Under the pieces are notes generated by a model that did no database searches, was not told where the DNA came from, and worked only from the letters and a program-made list of their open reading frames with translations. This document shows positions 8,574 through 17,041 of a stretch of 64,000 nt of DNA, one piece after another; position 1 is the first letter of the stretch, and each line of letters opens with the position of its first letter. The DNA is taken from the NCBI RefSeq assembly GCF_001544755.2, contig NZ_FCOF02000014.1, positions 112,586 to 176,585 of the forward strand, written 5' to 3'. Both the position numbers and the translations under genes were made by a program. The stretch comes from Caballeronia catudaia. Lineage in GTDB: Bacteria > Pseudomonadota > Gammaproteobacteria > Burkholderiales > Burkholderiaceae.

Positions 8574-9488
8574 ATGGAAATCAAGTGGATCGAAGACTTC
8601 ATCGCGCTCGCCCGATATCAAAGCTTTTCGCGCGCGGCGGAGTTCCGTAACGTCACGCAGTCGGGCTTCAGCCGGCGCATCCAGTCGCTCGAACAATGGG
8701 TCGGCGCCGATCTCGTCGACCGCAGCGGTTTTCCGCCGACGCTCACGCCCGCAGGACGATTGTTCCGCGACGCGGCCGAAGATATCCTCGACAAGCTGTT
8801 CGACACGCGCGCCATCATCCGCACCGAGCAGCGGATCGCGGGCACGAGTCTGCAGATCGCGGCGGGCCATACCATCGCGCTCAATTTTTTGCCCGGCTGG
8901 CTGCGCACGCTGGAGAAACATATCGGCGAAGTGCGCGCCCGCGTGATTCCGGCGAACGTCCACGACTCGATCCTGAAGCTCGTGAACGGCAATTGCGAGC
9001 TGATGTTCGCCTATCATCATCCGCAATTGCCGCTGCATCTCGACCCCGAGAAATACGAATACGTGACCGTGGGCGTCGATACGTTCATGCCGGTCTGCAA
9101 GCCCAACCAGCGACTCGCGCCGATCTACCGGCTGCCCGGCACGACGGATCGCCCGATGCCGTTCATCGCCTACATGGAGACGAGTTATTTCGGACGATGC
9201 TTCGCCCTCCTGATTGAAAAAACGAAAGCATCGCCCGCGTTGCGCCTGCACTATGAATCCGACATGGCCGAGGTCGTGAAGAAGCTCGTTCTCGAAGGCG
9301 AGGGCGTGGCGTGGCTGCCGAAGAGTTCGATCGTCGCCGAACTGGATGCCAGCGAACTCGTCGCCGCCGGGCCCGTCGAATGGCAACTCGCGCTCGAACT
9401 GCGCGTGTACCGCGACATCGCCAATCGCAGCGAATTGCTCGACACGCTCTGGCGTCACCTGCGCGCCTCGTCCGCACCCGCAATGTAA
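8574..9488 (+). CDS. LysR family regulator, HypT/YjiE-like, of the aspartate locus
   Basis: A 304-residue LysR protein whose N-terminus (MEIKWIEDFIALARYQSFSR, then VTQSGFSRRIQSLEQWVGA) is characteristic of the HypT (YjiE, hypochlorite-responsive) branch. The effector domain includes LQIAAGHTIALNFLPGWLRT. A GGGAGATGG motif precedes the ATG. It reads in the same direction as, and ends 190 bp before, the dicarboxylate-carrier gene, and a 23-bp dyad with LysR-type architecture lies in that gap. It is therefore the likely activator of the carrier-racemase-aspartase-asparaginase genes. Whether it senses oxidants or an amino acid is unknown. Confidence 0.9.
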   Translation: MEIKWIEDFIALARYQSFSRAAEFRNVTQSGFSRRIQSLEQWVGADLVDRSGFPPTLTPAGRLFRDAAEDILDKLFDTRAIIRTEQRIAGTSLQIAAGHTIALNFLPGWLRTLEKHIGEVRARVIPANVHDSILKLVNGNCELMFAYHHPQLPLHLDPEKYEYVTVGVDTFMPVCKPNQRLAPIYRLPGTTDRPMPFIAYMETSYFGRCFALLIEKTKASPALRLHYESDMAEVVKKLVLEGEGVAWLPKSSIVAELDASELVAAGPVEWQLALELRVYRDIANRSELLDTLWRHLRASSAPAM

Positions 9489-9500
9489 GGGATTTTTAAA

Positions 9501-9523
9501 GGCTATGCGAAAATTGCATAGCC
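9501..9523. promoter_or_regulatory. 23-bp LysR-type operator dyad ahead of the aspartate-utilisation genes
   Basis: GGCTATGC (9501-9508) and GCATAGCC (9516-9523) are perfect reverse complements separated by GAAAATT. The arrangement meets the T-N11-A rule of LysR binding sites. It sits 13 bp after the HypT-like regulator stop and about 155 bp before the carrier ATG at 9679. An AT-rich stretch with a T6 run follows, suiting a promoter. Confidence 0.6.
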
Positions 9524-9678
9524 ATATGCAGCACTAGCATTCACGTTTTTTCTGCCTTCCCTAAGATTCCGTCCTGACACAAGAAAGCGGCGCATCACGT
9601 TACGTCGATGCGCCTGCCAATCCCGAGCGCACACCGGTCGCGACCGACCGTTCGTGCGTCATCCCAGGACGGAGACAC

Positions 9679-10974
9679 ATGAAAAATCGACTCACCCTCT
9701 ATATCCTCGCGGGCATGGTGCTCGGCGTGGCGGTCGGCTATGTCTGCCATCGCACGGCAGTGGACGCCGCGCACGCCAAGGAGATCGCCGGCTACTTTTC
9801 CATCGTCACGGATATCTTTCTGCGGCTCGTGAAGATGATCATCGCGCCGCTGGTTTTCGCCACCCTCGTGTCGGGGCTCGCCGGCATGGAAGGCACGAGC
9901 GACGTGCGCAGAATCGGCTTGCGCTCGATCGCGTGGTTCGTGTGCGCTTCGCTGTTCTCGCTTGCGCTCGGCCTCGTGCTCGCGAACCTGCTGCAGCCGG
10001 GCGCGGGTCTGCATATGACGCAGACGAGTTCCGATGTCGCCACCGGCCTCAACACCGCCGGTCTCAACTTCAAGGACTTCATCACGCACGCGTTTCCGAC
10101 GAGCCTGCTCGATGCGATGGCGCGCAACGACATTCTCCAGATCCTCGTCTTCTCCGTGCTGTTCGGGATCGTGTTGAGCGTGATCAAGTCGGACCCGCGC
10201 GTCGCTCCGTTGATTGCAGGCGTGGAAGGGCTCGTGCCCGCGATGCTGAAGCTGACCGACTACGTGATGCGCCTTGCGCCCATCGGCGTGTTCGGCGCGC
10301 TCGCATCGGCGATCACGGTGCACGGACTCGACGTGCTCACCACCTACGGCAAGCTCGTCGCGAGCTTCTATGCGGGGCTGGCGCTCTTGTGGGCCGCGCT
10401 GATCCTCGCCGGTTATGCGTTTCTCGGCAAGTCCGTCTGGGCCTTGCTCAAGAAGATTCGCGAACCCGCGATGCTCGCGTTCTCCACCGCCAGCAGCGAA
10501 GCGGCGTATCCGCGCCTGACGGAAAAGCTGGAGGAATTCGGCGTCGACAAGAAAGTGGTCGGCTTCACGTTGCCGCTCGGTTACGCATTCAATCTCGATG
10601 GCTCGATGATGTATCAGGCGTTCGCGGCGATCTTCATTGCGCAGGCGTTCGGCATCGACATGCCCATCGGCACGCAGATCGTGATGTTGCTCGTGCTCAT
10701 GGTGAGCAGCAAGGGCATGGCCGGCGTCGCGCGCGGATCGGTGGTGGTGGTCGCGGCCGTCGCGCCGATGTTCCATCTGCCGCCATCGGGCGTCGTGCTG
10801 GTGCTCGCCATCGACCAGATTCTCGACATGGGGCGCACGGCGACCAATGTGATCGGCAACAGCATCGCGACGGCGGCCATCGCGAAGTGGGAGACCAGGC
10901 GCGCGGCACGGCAGGAGCATCGCGTCGCGATGAGCACGCCTTCCTTCGGCGAACTGGAAGGCGAAACGAAATGA
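9679..10974 (+). CDS. Dicarboxylate/amino acid:cation symporter (DAACS family, DctA/GltP-like)
   Basis: A 431-residue inner-membrane carrier with about eight transmembrane helices and two re-entrant loops. The family hallmarks are the serine-rich motif AFSTASSEAAYPRL, the PLGYAFNLDGSMMYQ loop and the GRTATNVIGNSIATAAIAKW segment. It should import aspartate, glutamate or C4-dicarboxylates with H+ or Na+. A GGAGACAC Shine-Dalgarno precedes the ATG. Its stop overlaps the ATG of the racemase gene (ATGA). With aspartase and asparaginase downstream, L- or D-aspartate is the best substrate guess. Confidence 0.93.
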   Translation: MKNRLTLYILAGMVLGVAVGYVCHRTAVDAAHAKEIAGYFSIVTDIFLRLVKMIIAPLVFATLVSGLAGMEGTSDVRRIGLRSIAWFVCASLFSLALGLVLANLLQPGAGLHMTQTSSDVATGLNTAGLNFKDFITHAFPTSLLDAMARNDILQILVFSVLFGIVLSVIKSDPRVAPLIAGVEGLVPAMLKLTDYVMRLAPIGVFGALASAITVHGLDVLTTYGKLVASFYAGLALLWAALILAGYAFLGKSVWALLKKIREPAMLAFSTASSEAAYPRLTEKLEEFGVDKKVVGFTLPLGYAFNLDGSMMYQAFAAIFIAQAFGIDMPIGTQIVMLLVLMVSSKGMAGVARGSVVVVAAVAPMFHLPPSGVVLVLAIDQILDMGRTATNVIGNSIATAAIAKWETRRAARQEHRVAMSTPSFGELEGETK

Positions 10975-12452
10975 GCGGCATGCACGCCACCGACGCCACG
11001 CCCGCGCGCAAGTTCGGCGTAGTGGGCGGGCTCGGACCGCTCGCGAGCGCGGACGTCTTCTTCAAGCTGATCAAGTCGACGCCCGCCACGCGCGACGCCG
11101 AGCACTTCGATGCGATCTTCGAGCAGCAGCCGTTTCGCAGCGCGGACGCGGACAGCGAGACGCTGACGCAGCGCAAGCTCTACATCTTCGATCTGATCGG
11201 CAGCTTCGAGAAACGCGATGTCACGACAGTCGTGCTGCCCTGCTTTCTGAGCCACACGTTCATCGACGAACTGAAGGCCAATTCGCCGTTGCAGATCGTC
11301 GACATGATGGAAGCGGTGCGCAGCCATGTGCGCAGAAAGTTTCCGGCCGTGCGGCGCGTGGGCGTGCTCGCATCGGCGTACACGCGGCGCAAGCAGTTGT
11401 TCGAAAAGTATTTCGCCGCGCCCGAGTTCGAAGTGATTCATCCGCGCGAAAGCCACGGCGTCGATCTCGTCACCGAAGCCATCTATGGCGCCGATGGCGT
11501 GAAAAGCGGCAATCTGCGCGGACGTCCGGTCGAGTTGTTGCGCGAAGCGTGCGAGGACCTCGTTGCGCAAGGCGCCAACCTCATCATGCCGGGACTCACG
11601 GAGATCGCGCTCGTCGCCGATGAACTGGGTGCAATGCGCGTTCCGCTCGTCGATTCGAATCTCGCTTATGCGCAATACGTGGTCTCCGGCCAGTACCGCT
11701 CGCCCGAAACGATCTTCAAGGTCGGCGTGGTGGGCGGCGTCGGCCCGGCGGCCACCGTCGATTTCATTCACAAGATCGTGCGCGCGACGCCCGCGCGACG
11801 CGATCAGGACCATATCAAGCTGCTCGTCGAACAGAATCCGCAGATCCCGGATCGCACGGAGAACCTCGTAGGCGACGGCCCCGATCCGACCATATCGCTT
11901 TACGCGACCTGCAAGAAGCTGGAGACGGGCGGCGCGGACCTCATCGCGATTCCCTGCAACACGGCGCATGCATTCGTCGAGCGCATCCAGCCGTATCTCG
12001 GCGTTCCCATCGTGAACATGCTGACGACGACGGTGCGCTATCTGCGCGAGTCGTTTCCGTCGCTGCGTGACGTGGGCGTGCTCGCGACGTCCGGCACCAT
12101 CGCAAGCGGCGTCTATGAGAGGGCGCTCGCATCGCAAGGCTTGCGGCAGGTCGTTCCCGGTCCCGCATTGCAGGCGCGCGTGATGCAGGCCATTTATGGC
12201 GAGCAAGGCGTGAAAGCCGGATTCACGACCGGGCAATGCCAGGACGATATCGCGGCGGCCATCGACGGGCTTATCGCCGAGGGCGTCGAAGTCGTCATTC
12301 TCGGCTGCACGGAACTGCCGCTTTTGCTGCGCGAATCGCATGTCGTCGGCGCGAACGGCGCGCGCGTGAGCATCGTCGATCCGACCGATGTGCTCGCGAA
12401 GCAATGCGTCGCGTATGCGATCTCGTCGCCACGCAAATCTGATTTCATCTAG
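10971..12452 (+). CDS. Tandem (two-domain) aspartate/glutamate racemase family protein
   Basis: A 493-residue protein made of two Asp/Glu racemase-like domains (about residues 13-245 and 249-490), against roughly 230-250 residues for a normal single-domain enzyme. The second copy has both catalytic cysteines: Cys329 in IAIPCNTAHAF and Cys446 in VILGCTELPLL. The first copy keeps Cys91 (VVLPCFLSHTF), but the second motif reads LIMPGLTEIALV, with Leu209 where Cys is expected. The first domain is therefore probably not a racemase by itself; it may be regulatory or structural, or have another lyase-like activity. The start codon overlaps the carrier stop (ATGA), and aspartase follows 15 nt later. 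This suggests interconversion of D- and L-aspartate feeding aspartase. Confidence 0.88.
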   Translation: MSGMHATDATPARKFGVVGGLGPLASADVFFKLIKSTPATRDAEHFDAIFEQQPFRSADADSETLTQRKLYIFDLIGSFEKRDVTTVVLPCFLSHTFIDELKANSPLQIVDMMEAVRSHVRRKFPAVRRVGVLASAYTRRKQLFEKYFAAPEFEVIHPRESHGVDLVTEAIYGADGVKSGNLRGRPVELLREACEDLVAQGANLIMPGLTEIALVADELGAMRVPLVDSNLAYAQYVVSGQYRSPETIFKVGVVGGVGPAATVDFIHKIVRATPARRDQDHIKLLVEQNPQIPDRTENLVGDGPDPTISLYATCKKLETGGADLIAIPCNTAHAFVERIQPYLGVPIVNMLTTTVRYLRESFPSLRDVGVLATSGTIASGVYERALASQGLRQVVPGPALQARVMQAIYGEQGVKAGFTTGQCQDDIAAAIDGLIAEGVEVVILGCTELPLLLRESHVVGANGARVSIVDPTDVLAKQCVAYAISSPRKSDFI

Positions 12453-12467
12453 AACCTGAGAGACACC

Positions 12468-13892
12468 ATGCTTGCACCCACCGAACGAATCGAACACGAT
12501 CTTCTCGGCGATCTCGCCGTGCCCGCGACAGCATACTACGGCGTGCATACGCTGCGCGCGCTCGATAACTTCCCGATCACGGGCATTGCCATTTCCGCGT
12601 ATCCGAATCTCGTCAACGCATTGGCGAGCGTGAAGGAAGCCGCGGCGCTCGCGAATCACGACCTCGGCCTGTTGAGCGAAGTGAAGATGCAGGCCATCGT
12701 GCAGGCATGCAGGCAAGTGCGCTCGGGCACGGCGCACGATCACTTCGTCGTCGATGTCATTCAAGGCGGCGCGGGCACGTCGACGAACATGAACGCGAAC
12801 GAGGTCATCGCCAATCTCGCGCTCGAACATCTCGGGCATGAGCGCGGCGAATACGCGGTGCTGCATCCGAACGAAGACGTGAATCTCGGCCAGAGCACCA
12901 ACGATGTTTATCCGACCGCGCTGAAGATCGCCACTTACGCCGGCATCATGCAGCTCGTCGACGCGATGGGCGTGCTGCGCGCGTCGTTCGAACGCAAGGC
13001 GCTGGAGTTCGGCAATGATCTGAAGATGGGCCGCACGCAGCTTCAGGACGCCGTGCCGATGACGCTCGGGCAAGAGTTCAGCACGTTCGCCGTGATGCTC
13101 GGCGAGGACGAAGAGCGGCTCAAGGAAGCGGCAAAGCTCATCTGCGAAATCAATCTCGGCGCAACCGCGATCGGGACGGGCATCAACACGCATCCGGAAT
13201 ACGCGCAGCTTGCCTGCACGCACTTGAGCGACGTGACCGGCATCGCGCTCACGACATCGCCGAATCTGATTGAAGCGACGCAGGACGTCGGCGCCTTCGT
13301 GCAGCTTTCCGGCGTGCTGAAGCGCGTCGCGGTCAAGCTCTCGAAGACCTGCAACGATCTCCGGCTGCTGTCGAGCGGTCCGCGCGCGGGCCTCGGCGAG
13401 ATCAATCTGCCGCCGGTGCAGGCGGGGTCGAGCATCATGCCGGGCAAGGTGAATCCGGTGATTCCGGAGGTCGTCAACCAGATCGCGTTCGAAGTCATCG
13501 GCAACGACGTGACCGTGACCTTCGCCGCCGAAGCGGGCCAGCTTCAGCTCAATGCGTTCGAGCCGATCATCGCGCATAGCCTTTTCAAAAGCGTCGCGCA
13601 TCTGCGGGCGGGGTGCCTTACGCTCGCGTCGAAATGCGTCGATGGCATCACCGCGAATCGCGACCGGCTGCGCGCGATCGTCGAGAACTCGATCGGCATC
13701 GTGACCGCGCTCAATCCGTACATCGGCTATACGCACTCGACGGAAGTCGCGAAGGAAGCGCTCGCGTCCGGCAAGAGCGTGGCGCAGATCGTCATCGAAA
13801 AGGGATTGTTGAGTCAGACGCAACTCGATGAAATCCTTCAGCCCGCGATGCTCACGCAGCCGCGCAAATTCGCGTCCCCATCGGCGGTGTAA
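12468..13892 (+). CDS. aspA: Aspartate ammonia-lyase (aspartase)
   Basis: Cytoplasmic enzyme converting L-aspartate to fumarate and ammonia. It has 474 residues, close to the 478 of E. coli AspA. It belongs to the fumarase/aspartase superfamily with three signature regions: SGTAHDHFVVDVIQGGAGTS (the E. coli enzyme has a similar region), HPNEDVNLGQSTNDVYPTAL, and GSSIMPGKVNPVIPEVVNQI, whose flexible loop carries the catalytic serine. MGRTQLQDAVPMTLGQEF is also conserved. It lies 15 nt after the double racemase and 31 nt before asparaginase, with a GAGAGACACC leader. Fumarase C is the alternative, but the neighbours and N-terminus (ERIEHDLLGDLAVP) favour aspartase. Confidence 0.95.
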   Translation: MLAPTERIEHDLLGDLAVPATAYYGVHTLRALDNFPITGIAISAYPNLVNALASVKEAAALANHDLGLLSEVKMQAIVQACRQVRSGTAHDHFVVDVIQGGAGTSTNMNANEVIANLALEHLGHERGEYAVLHPNEDVNLGQSTNDVYPTALKIATYAGIMQLVDAMGVLRASFERKALEFGNDLKMGRTQLQDAVPMTLGQEFSTFAVMLGEDEERLKEAAKLICEINLGATAIGTGINTHPEYAQLACTHLSDVTGIALTTSPNLIEATQDVGAFVQLSGVLKRVAVKLSKTCNDLRLLSSGPRAGLGEINLPPVQAGSSIMPGKVNPVIPEVVNQIAFEVIGNDVTVTFAAEAGQLQLNAFEPIIAHSLFKSVAHLRAGCLTLASKCVDGITANRDRLRAIVENSIGIVTALNPYIGYTHSTEVAKEALASGKSVAQIVIEKGLLSQTQLDEILQPAMLTQPRKFASPSAV

Positions 13893-13923
13893 GATGCTCT
13901 CGTCTTTAGAGGAGAACCAAGTA

Positions 13924-15030
13924 ATGAACATCAACATCAGTTACCGTCTGGCCGCAATGCTCGTTGCGGGACTTGTCGCCAGCGCAGGCGCTTTTGCCGC
14001 CGATGCAACATCGCAGCCAGCGAGCGCATCGGCGCCTGCCACGATGCCGCGCATTCTCGTGCTCGCGACGGGCGGCACGATTTCCGGCACGGCCGATCCG
14101 CGCTCGGCGATCGGCTACAACTCGGGCAACGTCAAGGGTCAGGAACTCGTGCGCGGCGTGCCGGGCATCGAGAAGCTCGCGAGCATCGACGCCGAGCAGA
14201 TATCGAATGTCGGCTCGCAGGACATGAACGACAAGATCTGGTTCCAACTCGCGCGGCGCATTCAGGAGGCGTTCGACAAGAACGAGGCGGACGGCATCGT
14301 CATCACGCATGGCACCGATACGATCGAGGAAACCGCGTTCTTCCTGCAGAACGTGCTGCGTTCGAACAAGCCGGTGGTGCTGGTCGGCTCGATGCGTCCC
14401 GGCGGCACGACGAGCGCCGACGGCCCGAACAACCTGTACGAAGCCGTCGAAGTGGCGGCGAGCGCGCAAGCGCGCGGCCGGGGCGTAATGGTCGTCATGA
14501 ACGACCAGATTCACGCGCCGCGCTGGATCACCAAGACGAATACCACAGCGGTGCAGGCGTTCGCCTCGCCGAATGCGGGCGTGATCGGTTATGTCGATCC
14601 CGCGAGCGTGCGCTTCGTCGCGCAGGTGCCGCAAGCGCCGCGCGAAGTGTTGAGCCTGCCCGCGGACGCACCGTTGCCGCGCGTCGATATCGTGTATGCC
14701 CATGCCAATATGGATGGACGTCAGATCGATCACGCGATCGCCGATGGCGCGAAGGGCATCGTCATCGCGGGCGAAGGCGACGGCGATGCGTCGAAGGAAG
14801 CGCTCGCCGCGCTCGATCGCGCGGTGAAGAAGGGCATCGTCGTCGTTCGTTCGACGCGCGTGGTCTCCGGCTTCGTGAACCGCAACGTCGAAGTGGATGA
14901 CGACAAGCGCGGCTTCGTCGTGTCGCTCGATCTGAATCCGCAAAAGGCCCGGGTGCTCACGCAGTTGCTCATCGCGAACGGCGTGACCGATGCGGGCAAG
15001 GTCCAGCAGGCGTTTAGCGGAACGTGGTAA
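13924..15030 (+). CDS. ansB: Type II (periplasmic) L-asparaginase
   Basis: A 368-residue secreted amidohydrolase releasing aspartate and ammonia from asparagine (and glutamine to a lesser extent). Residues 1-25 form a signal peptide ending AGAFAAD. The nucleophile-threonine motif is LATGGTISGTA and the second active-site motif is GIVITHGTDTIEETAFFL. Substrate-contact regions VLVGSMRPGGTTSADGPNNL and VYAHANMDG are present. The ATG at 13924 is preceded by GAGGAGAACC; a longer open frame upstream is not used because the signal peptide starts here. As last gene of the locus it would generate aspartate in the periplasm for the carrier at 9679. Confidence 0.94.
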   Translation: MNINISYRLAAMLVAGLVASAGAFAADATSQPASASAPATMPRILVLATGGTISGTADPRSAIGYNSGNVKGQELVRGVPGIEKLASIDAEQISNVGSQDMNDKIWFQLARRIQEAFDKNEADGIVITHGTDTIEETAFFLQNVLRSNKPVVLVGSMRPGGTTSADGPNNLYEAVEVAASAQARGRGVMVVMNDQIHAPRWITKTNTTAVQAFASPNAGVIGYVDPASVRFVAQVPQAPREVLSLPADAPLPRVDIVYAHANMDGRQIDHAIADGAKGIVIAGEGDGDASKEALAALDRAVKKGIVVVRSTRVVSGFVNRNVEVDDDKRGFVVSLDLNPQKARVLTQLLIANGVTDAGKVQQAFSGTW

Positions 15031-15040
15031 TACGTGCGCT

Positions 15041-15067
15041 CATCGCGGCAGCGCTGCTGTCGCGATG
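15041..15067 (+). terminator. Hairpin 10 nt after asparaginase
   Basis: CATCGCGGCAGC pairs with GCTGTCGCGATG (one G-U pair) around GCT, a 12-bp stem immediately downstream of the last gene of the aspartate locus. No U-tract follows, so it may be a Rho-assisted terminator or a 3' stabilising stem. Confidence 0.42.
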
Positions 15068-15454
15068 TCGATGATCGCGATGGCGTCGCATCCATCCTCA
15101 AGTTTTCCTCTTCGCTGCCGTTATGTCGAGCGTGCGCCTATTGGCGCTTCTCTATCAGCCTCGACAAAAAAACCAGCGGCAGGGTCGACGAAAGGCGGCG
15201 AGACGACGAGGTTCGCTGTCGGTCAGGACGGCTCGATCCAGGGCTCGGGCGTGACCGGCTACGCTTTTAGCGGAACGACGACGCCCCACGGGGACAAGAA
15301 TTTTCTCGACGCCACGGTGAAGTTCGGCCCGGCGCCGTGCCTTTATCCGGGCATGACACTCACGGGCGTCGTGTTCTTCACCAGCAACGAGGTTCTCGCC
15401 GGACTGACGCTGCCCGATCGCTCGGATGCCTTCGTCGTCGCCGGAACGAAATAA
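15065..15454 (+). pseudogene. Remnant or atypical small hypothetical protein
   Basis: The C-terminal 85 residues of this frame (from about 15200: TTRFAVGQDGSIQGSGVTGY, later ATVKFGPAPCLYPGMTLTG and VFFTSNEVLAGLTLPDRSD) read like a genuine beta-rich extracytoplasmic domain. The N-terminal part looks out of frame, with no signal peptide or Shine-Dalgarno. The most likely explanation is a secreted or lipoprotein gene that lost its 5' end. The rest of the gap to 15719 shows no further gene, only GC-rich spacer. Confidence 0.4.
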
Positions 15455-15719
15455 CGCAGGCGTGGCCGCGCGTTCGCGCGCGTCCATCCGAACTAATCCC
15501 TAGCGCGCGCGCAAAGCCTTGCCGCGCGACCCGCAAACATGCGCCGCGCCTTGTCCGAGGCGGGCGCTCACGCCTGCCGCGCCATTGTTTGCATATCGCG
15601 AATGACGCATTCGCCGCTTCTGCCGTTCCTCTCGATCCGCGGCTGAGTCACTCTCAATGCCGTCGGTACTGCCGTGCTGTCGTGCATGGTTGCCGCCGAC
15701 TCTGACTCAGGAGACGAAG

Positions 15720-16973
15720 ATGAAATCGAACCGGTGGGATACGTCCTACGAATGGAAAGCCGTCACGCTGCTTGCGCTTGGATTCGGCCTGGTTGGCCTC
15801 GACCGGTGGCTGATCGCGCCGCTGTTTCCATCGATCATGAAGGACCTGCATCTGACCGCGCAGGATGTCGGCAACTGCATCGGCATACTGGGTCTGTCGT
15901 GGGGCGTCTTCGCCGCGCTGATGGGCGGCATCTCCGACAAAATCGGGCGGCGCAAGGTGCTGATTCCCGCGATCATCGCGTTTTCGTTGCTGTCGGGATT
16001 CTCGGGCGTCGCGGGCGGCCTCGCGAGCCTGCTCGCCGTGCGTGCGTTGATGGGCGTCGCCGAAGGATCGTTCTGTCCGACGAGTTTCGCCGCGACCGCC
16101 GACGCTTCCCATCCGAAGCGGCGCGGCTTCAATCTCGGGCTTCAGCAAAGCGGCTTCGCGCTGTTCGGACTCGCCCTTTCGCCGATCATCGCGACGCAAC
16201 TGCTCGGCGTCGTGTCCTGGCGCTGGGTGTTCGCGCTCGTATCCATTCCCGGATTGATTCTCGGGCTCGCGATGTACTTCGTGATCCGCGAGCCGAAGGC
16301 GATGGCCGAGCCGGCGGCTGCACGCCCCGCGCCGGGCAACTGGCGCGATGTGCTGAAGAGCCGCAACATTCCCGTCGCGATGGTCGCGCTGTTCTGCGCG
16401 ATGACAGGCGTCTTCGTGCTCGGCGCGATGCTGCCGCTTTACCTCACCGACTATCTTTCGCTGGATACGCAGCGCATGGGCATCGTCGTATCGGCGATCG
16501 GCTTCGGCGGTTTCGTCGGGCAATTCGGTCTGCCGGGGCTCTCCGATATCGTCGGCCGGCGGCTTGCGAGCATCGCCGGTTTCGCGGGCACGGCGATCAT
16601 GCTGTACGTGTTTCGCGGCGTCGGCGCGCAGCCGCTGATTCTGTTCATCGTGCTGTTCGTCGCATCGTTCTTTACGCTGGGCCTCGTCGCGCTGCTCTCG
16701 GGACCGGTCGCGACGGAGGCGGCGCCTGTCGGCATGGTATCGACGGCAATCGGCATCGTGGTGGGCGCGGGCGAGATCTTCGGCGGCGGCGTGGCGCCCG
16801 CACTTGCCGGTTTCGTCGCAACTAAGTTCGGAATCCAGAATATCATGTGGCTGCCGATCTTCGCGGTGCTGCTCGGTATCGGCGTCAGCCTGTTTCTCGA
16901 AGAAACCGCGCCGGCCAAATTGCGACGCAAAGCGCAGGCAATGGCATTGACGGGCGGCGCGCAACCCGAGTGA
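15720..16973 (+). CDS. MFS transporter
   Basis: A 417-residue major facilitator with 12 predicted helices. The family loop motif GGISDKIGRRKVL follows helix 2, and its counterpart PGLSDIVGRRLAS follows helix 8. GWxVFALVSIPGLILGLAMY marks the end of the N-terminal half. The ATG at 15720 is preceded by AGGAGACGAAG; an upstream in-frame reading from 15657 is unlikely. A LysR regulator starts 68 bp downstream in the same direction. The substrate is unknown; similarity is to anion/organic acid:proton symporters. Confidence 0.9.
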   Translation: MKSNRWDTSYEWKAVTLLALGFGLVGLDRWLIAPLFPSIMKDLHLTAQDVGNCIGILGLSWGVFAALMGGISDKIGRRKVLIPAIIAFSLLSGFSGVAGGLASLLAVRALMGVAEGSFCPTSFAATADASHPKRRGFNLGLQQSGFALFGLALSPIIATQLLGVVSWRWVFALVSIPGLILGLAMYFVIREPKAMAEPAAARPAPGNWRDVLKSRNIPVAMVALFCAMTGVFVLGAMLPLYLTDYLSLDTQRMGIVVSAIGFGGFVGQFGLPGLSDIVGRRLASIAGFAGTAIMLYVFRGVGAQPLILFIVLFVASFFTLGLVALLSGPVATEAAPVGMVSTAIGIVVGAGEIFGGGVAPALAGFVATKFGIQNIMWLPIFAVLLGIGVSLFLEETAPAKLRRKAQAMALTGGAQPE

Positions 16974-17041
16974 ACATGCGGCGTGCGCGCACGCCGCAAG
17001 CGGATACACTTCCATGCTGGACGCGAGCGAAAGGGACCAGC

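Noticed and set aside
9654..10970. Extension of the racemase gene upstream by about 440 codons
   Set aside because: That part is an out-of-frame reading of the carrier gene; the racemase N-terminus starts properly at the ATG overlapping the carrier stop.
10614..13937. Uninterrupted 1107-codon reading frame on the minus strand
   Set aside because: It is antisense to the carrier, racemase and aspartase genes, is dominated by Arg, His, Ala and Asp, and has no recognisable domains. In GC-rich DNA antisense frames often stay open.
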